DNA of 64,000 nucleotides from Marinobacter xestospongiae (GTDB lineage Bacteria; Pseudomonadota; Gammaproteobacteria; Pseudomonadales; Oleiphilaceae), in assembly GCF_023156385.1 (NCBI RefSeq), contig NZ_JAKZAK010000019.1, positions 1 through 64,000 of the forward strand, written 5' to 3'. The notes beneath the pieces were generated by a model. That model did no database searches and was not told the origin of the DNA. It saw only the letters and a list, made by a program, of their open reading frames with translations. The translations under genes and the position numbers were made by a program. This document shows positions 59,122-64,000 of this stretch, piece by piece (position 1 is the first letter of the stretch; every line of letters begins with the position of its first letter).

Positions 59122-60072
59122 ATGGAAGTACGCTGGTTGGAGGATTTCCTGGCGCTGGCCAGGACGCGTCATTTCTCCCGTGCAGCCGAGCTGCAGCATG
59201 TAACCCAGCCGACGTTCAGCCGACGGATCAAGCTGCTGGAAGAAACCATGGGCACAACCCTGGTGGACCGCCAGACCCTGCCGTTGTCGCTGACGCCGGC
59301 TGGCGAAGTGTTTCGTGAGATGTGCGAGCGGGTTACCCGCGATGTGCGGGACACCCGGGAACGCATCGCCCAGTTGGAGTCTGAGGCCTCCAACCGCTTC
59401 AGTGTGGGCGCGACCCAGGCGCTGTTCTCCCATTTCTTTGCCGGCTGGCTGGCGGAAACCGGTCTGGAAGAGCGCCTGCAGTTCAACCTCAAAGCCACCA
59501 ACTGGCTGGGGGAGGACTTCTTTGATGCCCTCGACAGCGGCGACTGCGACCTGGTGCTGTGCTACTGGCACGATCAGCTGCCCTGGCAGGAGCGCTGGGA
59601 CAGCGACTATTACCAGTGGCTGACCCTGGCCAGTGAGTGTGCGGTGCCGTTGTCGGTGGCGGATGACCAGGGCCAGCCCCGGTTCACCCTGCCGGGCACC
59701 GAAGACCAGCCGGTGCCGGTGATCGCCTACCATCCCCGGGGCTTCATCGCGCCGGCGGTGGCCGCCCGGACTGCCGCCAGTCGCCCGCCGGCCCATCTGT
59801 TGCCACTGAACGAGAGCGCCCACTCTTCCAGCGTGAAGACCCTGGTGGCCCAGGGTTTTGGCATGGGCTGGCTGCCGCATCGGGTGACCGAAAAAAGTGA
59901 ACACTATGGCCGGCTGGTGCGCGCCGGCGACGAACGCTGGGACATCGCCTTGGAAATCCGCCTGGTGCGGCTGAGAACGCCCCGCAGCGACGGCCTCGCC
60001 ACCCTTTGGAACGAACTGGAAGACCACTATGCCCGAACAGGAACGCCACGCCCGACAATGCCTGCATCTTGA
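59122..60072 (+). CDS. LysR family regulator of the peptide locus
   Basis: 316-aa LysR regulator. HTH: DFLALARTRHFSRAAELQHVTQPTFSRRIKLLEE. Effector domain from about residue 90. GAGGA precedes the ATG. Its 3' end overlaps the prolidase gene by 44 bp, so it is cotranscribed with it. It probably controls dpp and/or pepQ; the inducer is unknown. Confidence 0.92.
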   Translation: MEVRWLEDFLALARTRHFSRAAELQHVTQPTFSRRIKLLEETMGTTLVDRQTLPLSLTPAGEVFREMCERVTRDVRDTRERIAQLESEASNRFSVGATQALFSHFFAGWLAETGLEERLQFNLKATNWLGEDFFDALDSGDCDLVLCYWHDQLPWQERWDSDYYQWLTLASECAVPLSVADDQGQPRFTLPGTEDQPVPVIAYHPRGFIAPAVAARTAASRPPAHLLPLNESAHSSSVKTLVAQGFGMGWLPHRVTEKSEHYGRLVRAGDERWDIALEIRLVRLRTPRSDGLATLWNELEDHYARTGTPRPTMPAS

Positions 60073-61321
60073 GACGCTGCAGCAGCGTTACAGCGACGCC
60101 CTTGAGAGCCACGGCTACGATGCCCTGCTGATCGCCTCCGGTGCCGCGCCCATGCGCTACGCCGACGATCACGGGTATGCCTTTCAGGGGTTTGGGCCGT
60201 TCGTGCACTGGACCGGCCTGACCGATGTGGAACACAGCTGGCTGCTGATTCGCCCTGGCCGCCAAGCGTTGCTGCAGCTGTATACCCCGGTGGATTTCTG
60301 GCACGCCACGGCCTCGCTGCCGGACGAACCCTGGGCCCGGGAGCTGGAGCTGACCGCCTCACCGGAGCGCCGGCCACCGGCACTGGACGGCCTTGGCCAA
60401 CTGGCGGTGATCGGCGATCCGGCAGCGCTGACGGATCTGCCGGGGACGCACAATCCTGCCGACCTGCTGGCGGATCTGGAAGCCACCCGGATCCTCAAGA
60501 CCGGTTACGAAATCGAATGTCTGGACCTGGCCAATGCCCGTGCTGCCGATGGTCATCGGGCGGCACGCGAGGCCTTCCTGGCCGGAGCCAGTGAGTTTGA
60601 AATCAGCCTGGCCTACCAGCAGGCCACCGCGCAGCGGGAAGTCGAGGCGCCGTATCACAGCATCATCGGCCTCAACGACCATGCCGGCATCCTGCATTAC
60701 CAGTACTACGACACCGTGCGCCCGCAACAGCCCCGTAGCCTGTTGATTGATGCCGGCTACCGTTTCCGTGGCTATGGTTCCGACATTACCCGGACCACTG
60801 CGGCGCCGGGGGAGGGCATGTTCCAGGCTCTGGTGGCGGGGGTGGAATCCCTGCAGAAACGCCTGTGCGATGCGGTGGTGCCGGGCATGGACTTCGTTGA
60901 GCTGCACCGCAAGACCCATCTGGGGCTGGCGGCGCTGTTGTCTTCCGCCGGTCTGGTGCGAGGGCTGGATGAGGAAACCCAGGTCGCCGAAGGCATTACC
61001 CGGGCCTTCTTCCCCCACGGCCTGGGCCACATGCTGGGAGTGCAGGTGCACGATGTGGGTGGCCGGCCGGTGCCGCCGCCGGAGGACGCGCCGTTCCTGC
61101 GTCTGACCCGCCGGCTGGAGCCGGGCATGGTGGTGACGGTGGAGCCGGGGTTGTACTTCATCCCGTCGCTGTTGAAACCGGTGATGCAGGGACGGCTGGG
61201 GAGCCAACTCGACCACGGCTTGATCGATGAACTCTGGGGCTGCGGTGGTATCCGCATCGAGGACAATGTGGAGGTGACAGACAATGGCGCGTGCAACCTG
61301 ACCCGTCGCCATCTGCCCTGA
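60029..61321 (+). CDS. pepQ: Xaa-Pro dipeptidase (prolidase, M24 family)
   Basis: 430-aa M24B metallopeptidase of the PepQ/OPAA group, which splits X-Pro dipeptides. The five metal ligands are visible: Asp in LIDAGYRFRGYGSDITRT (two Asp), His in PHGLGHMLG, Glu in VEPGLYF and Glu in GIRIEDNVEV. The creatinase-like N-terminal domain is present. GGAAG lies about 8 bases before the ATG, which is inside the LysR gene (44-bp overlap). With dpp it forms a path for importing and breaking down proline-containing dipeptides. Related OPAA enzymes also hydrolyse organophosphates. Confidence 0.9.
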   Translation: MPEQERHARQCLHLETLQQRYSDALESHGYDALLIASGAAPMRYADDHGYAFQGFGPFVHWTGLTDVEHSWLLIRPGRQALLQLYTPVDFWHATASLPDEPWARELELTASPERRPPALDGLGQLAVIGDPAALTDLPGTHNPADLLADLEATRILKTGYEIECLDLANARAADGHRAAREAFLAGASEFEISLAYQQATAQREVEAPYHSIIGLNDHAGILHYQYYDTVRPQQPRSLLIDAGYRFRGYGSDITRTTAAPGEGMFQALVAGVESLQKRLCDAVVPGMDFVELHRKTHLGLAALLSSAGLVRGLDEETQVAEGITRAFFPHGLGHMLGVQVHDVGGRPVPPPEDAPFLRLTRRLEPGMVVTVEPGLYFIPSLLKPVMQGRLGSQLDHGLIDELWGCGGIRIEDNVEVTDNGACNLTRRHLP

Positions 61322-61325
61322 TGCT

Positions 61326-61370
61326 GCCTTGCCTTGCCTTGCCTTGCCTTGTCATGTCATGTCATGTCAT
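61326..61370. repeat. Adjacent 5-bp microsatellites
   Basis: Five copies of GCCTT (61326-61350) run directly into four copies of GTCAT (61351-61370), 4 bases after the pepQ stop. The two units differ at three positions, so they may share an origin. Confidence 0.95.
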
Positions 61371-61506
61371 GTCCGGCGGCTGGGGGGCATTCGCTGCCTG
61401 CCGGTCACCGCAGGGCGATTTGAAAAAAGCAGTCAGGGCAAGGGGTTATAGAGGCGCTGGAAAACGTTCATTTTTCGGGCAGAAAAAGCTTGCATTCGGG
61501 CATGTG

Positions 61507-61524
61507 AATAACAATAATTATCAC
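61507..61524. promoter_or_regulatory. Fur-box-like operator before bfd
   Basis: AATAACAATAATTATCAC has the Fur-box hexamer pattern, 31 bp before the bfd start. bfd is Fur-repressed in several gammaproteobacteria. Confidence 0.7.
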
Positions 61525-61554
61525 TAAGTTTGATCGTCCCGAGAGTTTTTGACT

Positions 61555-61761
61555 ATGTACGTTTGCCTCTGCCACGGTGTGACCGACCGCGACATTCGCG
61601 AAGCTGCTGAGAACGGTGTCAGTTCCATGCGCCAGTTGGGCAAGGAGCTCGGGGTCGGTCGTCAATGTGGTCGCTGTGCCTGCCACGCCCGGGAAATTCT
61701 CCGCGAAATCAATACGCCGGACTACCTCGCCCTCGCCGGTATGCTGGCCCAGCCTGCCTGA
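61555..61761 (+). CDS. bfd: Bacterioferritin-associated ferredoxin
   Basis: 68-aa [2Fe-2S] protein that reduces heme in bacterioferritin so that iron is released. Cys ligands in MYVCLC (4 and 6) and GRQCGRC (38ish, CxxC). Start at the ATG at 61555; the TTG 6 bases earlier is unlikely. Fur-like box upstream and bfr 173 bp downstream. Confidence 0.95.
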   Translation: MYVCLCHGVTDRDIREAAENGVSSMRQLGKELGVGRQCGRCACHAREILREINTPDYLALAGMLAQPA

Positions 61762-61934
61762 GTCCGGTTACCCCCGCCGCAGCTTGCCTGGCTGGGGCAC
61801 TTGCCTTTCCGGCGCCTTCCTAAGTTGCTGAAACCTCTCTGATTGAGACGTATTTTCTGCTGCGATTTTTTATTGCGGTGGTTCGGTCTATCCTGAGTGT
61901 TCAGGCCGATCATGAGAGAGAGGAGACCCCGGCA

Positions 61935-62411
61935 ATGAAAGGTGACAAGAAGGTCATCCAGCATCTGAACAAGGTGCTTTGCAACGAACTGACTGCAATC
62001 AACCAGTACTTCCTCCATTCCCGGATGTATAAGGACTGGGGCATCACCAAGCTGGCGGCAAAGGAATACGAAGAATCCATCGACGAGATGAAGCACGCCG
62101 ATGCGCTGATCGAGCGGATTCTGTTCCTCGAAGGCCTGCCCAACCTGCAGGACCTCAACAAGCTGCTGATCGGTGAGAACGTCGAGGAAATGTTGGCGTG
62201 TGACCTCAAGCTGGAGCAGACTGCCCACGAGGATCTGATCGAAGCGATCACTTACTGTGAGCAGGTGAAAGACTACACCAGCCGTCAGCTGTTCCGCTCC
62301 ATTCTCGACAGTGAAGAAGAGCACATCGACTGGCTGGAAACCCAGATGGAGCTGATCAGCCAGATGGGCATCCAGAACTACGTCCAGCTCCAGTCCAGCG
62401 CGGCGGAGTAA
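61935..62411 (+). CDS. bfr: Bacterioferritin
   Basis: 158-aa subunit of the 24-mer heme-containing iron store. Ferroxidase ligands E18, E51, H54, E94, E127 and H130 and the heme Met52 are in place ([33 protein letters not shown]). GAGGAGA lies about 10 bases upstream of the ATG at 61935; extra residues in the longer frame are not family-like. Paired with bfd. Confidence 0.96.
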   Translation: MKGDKKVIQHLNKVLCNELTAINQYFLHSRMYKDWGITKLAAKEYEESIDEMKHADALIERILFLEGLPNLQDLNKLLIGENVEEMLACDLKLEQTAHEDLIEAITYCEQVKDYTSRQLFRSILDSEEEHIDWLETQMELISQMGIQNYVQLQSSAAE

Positions 62412-62417
62412 GGATCT

Positions 62418-62683
62418 AGTGTCCCGTCTGGTTAATTCGTTGACTTACTGAGCCGCTGACAACCCGAAGGGCTAGGCGTGCTGGTGACGGTTTGGTGGTT
62501 CCAAATCGAGACAGTACAACGACGCTATTCGGGTTGTCAGTGGCGCCCGAAGGGCTTGTCTCTGAGGGCTCTGAGCCTGTGTTGCCACTGTTTGATGTGG
62601 AACCACCACATCGGCACAGCGGCGCCTTGGTCAGAACCCTCAGAGACAAGCAGTCAGTTAACGAATTAACCAGACGGGACACT
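62418..62683. mobile_element. MITE-like nested inverted-repeat element
   Basis: A 266-bp non-coding element with 33-bp terminal inverted repeats (62418-62450 and 62651-62683, 31/33). Inside are further inverted pairs: 62456-62468 with 62528-62540 (13 bp), 62494-62503 with 62598-62607 (10 bp) and 62555-62568 with 62637-62650 (14 bp). No ORF or transposase. No clear target-site duplication was seen. Family unknown. Confidence 0.7.
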
Positions 62684-62706
62684 GGGGGCCGTTTACTGCC
62701 CCTTTA

Positions 62707-62740
62707 CGCCCGGGCCGACACTGTCAGCCCGGGCGTTTTC
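62707..62740 (+). terminator. Rho-independent terminator
   Basis: A 9-bp GC stem (62707-62715 with 62727-62735) followed by TTTTCGTTT. It lies beyond the repeat element and probably ends transcription from bfr, which suggests the element was inserted between bfr and its terminator. Confidence 0.8.
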
Positions 62741-62778
62741 GTTTCAGATGGCGGCTTGCTCCCGGTCACATCGTTTCT

Positions 62779-62838
62779 TCGAGTGCTTTCTGTTCGAACG
62801 CTCCTTGTTCGAGCACTTCCTGTTCGACACTTCCTGCC
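62779..62838. repeat. Four degenerate 15-bp tandem repeats
   Basis: Units begin at 62779, 62794, 62809 and 62824, each TCGA(N)4-5 followed by a pyrimidine-rich end such as CTTCCTGT. They lie 80 bp before manB and have diverged from one another, so the array looks old. Confidence 0.75.
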
Positions 62839-62918
62839 CTGCACGGCCCGGCAAATACCGCTAGAATGGCGGCTCCGATCACCCATGCCCTTCCGGGCAA
62901 GCCTGGAGACCTGCTGAA

Positions 62919-64000
62919 ATGGATCTGTCCTGTTTCAAAGCCTACGACCTGCGTGGTCGTGTGCCCGAGCAACTGAACCCCGAACTGGCGGAACGTATCG
63001 GCCGAGCCTATGTGGACGTCACCGGCGCCCGTCGGGTGATCGTTGGTTACGATATCCGGCTGTCCAGTCCGGCCATCGCCGAGGCCCTAACCGCTGGCCT
63101 GGTGGCGGCCGGCGCCGATGTCTATGACATCGGTCTGGGCGGCACCGAGCAGGTGTACTTCGCCACCAGCCACTATGGTATGGACGGCGGCATCATGGTC
63201 ACCGCCAGTCACAACCCCAAAGATCACAACGGCATGAAACTGGTGGCTGCGGAGTCCCGGCCTATCAGCTCCGACACTGGCCTCAATGACATCCGTGACC
63301 GGGTAGCGGGCGATTTCGAGGATGCGGCGGAGCGGGGCAAGGTGCAGTCGCTGGCGGTGATGGCGGACTACGTTGCCCATCTGCTGGGGTACATCGACAC
63401 CGGCTCACTGGCGCCGATGAAGATTGTGGTCAACGCCGGTAACGGCGGTGCCGGGCTGGTGATCGACGCGCTGGAAGCGAGCCTGCCGTTTGAGTTCATC
63501 AAGGTACACCACCAGCCGGACGGCGCCTTCCCCAACGGCGTGCCCAACCCGATCCTGGAAGACAATCGCGCCGCCACCGCCGAAGCGGTGATCGCCCACG
63601 GCGCGGCCATGGGCATTGCCTGGGATGGCGACTACGACCGCTGCTTCTTCTTCGACGAGAACGGCCGCTTCATCGAGGGCTACTACATCGTTGGCCTGCT
63701 GGCGGACCAGTTCCTGCGCAAGACCGGCGGCGGCAAGGTGATCCACGATCCGCGGCTGACCTGGAACACCCTCGACCTGGTGGCCAGCGCCGGCGGCGAG
63801 GCCATCGAGAGCAAGACCGGCCACGCCTTCATCAAACAGCGGATGCGGGATGAGGATGCGGTTTACGGCGGCGAAATGAGCGCCCACCATTACTTCCGCG
63901 ATTTTGCCTACTGCGACAGTGGCATGATCCCCTGGTTGTTGGTGGCGGAGCGGCTGTGCCAGTCCGGCCAGACCCTGTCGTCACTGATTGATGCCCGCAT
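62919..64000 (+). CDS. manB: Phosphomannomutase (partial, runs off the window)
   Basis: The first 360 codons of an alpha-D-phosphohexomutase closely similar to E. coli ManB/CpsG; the gene continues beyond base 64000. It converts mannose-6-P to mannose-1-P (possibly also glucose phosphates, as AlgC does) for GDP-mannose and surface polysaccharides. Motifs: [16 protein letters not shown], the active-site Ser in [16 protein letters not shown], the Mg loop [11 protein letters not shown], the sugar-specificity loop [22 protein letters not shown] lies about 10 bases before the ATG. No stop codon in frame to the window end. Confidence 0.95.
   Translation, partial: MDLSCFKAYDLRGRVPEQLNPELAERIGRAYVDVTGARRVIVGYDIRLSSPAIAEALTAGLVAAGADVYDIGLGGTEQVYFATSHYGMDGGIMVTASHNPKDHNGMKLVAAESRPISSDTGLNDIRDRVAGDFEDAAERGKVQSLAVMADYVAHLLGYIDTGSLAPMKIVVNAGNGGAGLVIDALEASLPFEFIKVHHQPDGAFPNGVPNPILEDNRAATAEAVIAHGAAMGIAWDGDYDRCFFFDENGRFIEGYYIVGLLADQFLRKTGGGKVIHDPRLTWNTLDLVASAGGEAIESKTGHAFIKQRMRDEDAVYGGEMSAHHYFRDFAYCDSGMIPWLLVAERLCQSGQTLSSLIDAR

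Overview
The window is a chromosomal stretch of a high-GC, aerobic, Gram-negative gammaproteobacterium. Dad, Zur, Fur, Bfr/Bfd, Dpp, MetE/MetR and YaeQ-type genes point to the Pseudomonadales/Oceanospirillales side, and the acidic exported proteins suggest a marine or mildly halophilic lifestyle. I do not see enough to name a genus. Almost all of it is ordinary housekeeping and accessory metabolism. I see no rRNA, prophage, CRISPR array or transposase gene.

Layout. 0.1-7.1 kb: a UshA-like 5'-nucleotidase lipoprotein, a YdeP-type molybdopterin oxidoreductase with its FdhD sulfurtransferase, and a DUF4139/MuiA-like exported protein. 7.2-15.6 kb: a secreted ExeM-type nuclease with a dockerin-like tail, a stand-alone Nmad3-domain protein, an acyl-CoA synthetase, and a sphingomyelinase coupled to a lipase-foldase-like chaperone. 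15.6-23.2 kb: an MHYT hybrid histidine kinase with an HD-GYP response regulator, an outer-membrane barrel protein, a nitroreductase, and a LysR regulator divergent from a DMT exporter. 23.4-27.9 kb: a sulfide-oxidation operon (persulfide dioxygenase-like MBL protein, DUF442 protein, sulfide:quinone reductase, SulP). 28-36.5 kb: a metallophosphoesterase, an unknown exported protein, a Fur-type TonB siderophore receptor, and glyA, metE and metR.

36.5-46 kb is the most distinctive part: a zinc-starvation (Zur) region in two pieces. One Zur-like palindrome precedes rpmE2-rpmJ2, the zinc-free ribosomal protein paralogs L31 and L36. A second, near-perfect one precedes an operon of folE2, a CysRS C-terminal fragment, a small unknown protein, a gamma-carbonic anhydrase, a dihydroorotase paralog and a hisI paralog. 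Two of these paralogs have lost a residue that normally binds zinc. A D-amino-acid catabolic cluster (Lrp-type regulator, ridA, dadA, alanine racemase) lies between the pieces. The rpmE2-rpmJ2 pair is flanked by two copies of the 3' end of the Lrp-type gene, which suggests it was inserted there. A stand-alone PrpD-family gene follows the second piece.

48-52 kb holds a FecI/FecR/receptor cell-surface signalling set, probably for heme or another iron source. A tRNA-Arg(CCG) with a truncated 5' copy and yaeQ follow. 53.4-61.3 kb is a dppABCDF-type peptide importer with a LysR regulator and a PepQ-type prolidase. 61.5-62.4 kb is the iron-storage pair bfd-bfr under a Fur-like box. A gene-free stretch of about 500 bp then holds a nested inverted-repeat (MITE-like) element, a terminator and degenerate 15-bp repeats. 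The window ends inside manB (phosphomannomutase).

Overall theme: many loci respond to metal limitation (Fur-like boxes at four or more places, two Zur boxes) next to sulfur, methionine, peptide and D-alanine metabolism. Start sites were moved inward from the longest ORF wherever a ribosome binding site or signal peptide supported it.
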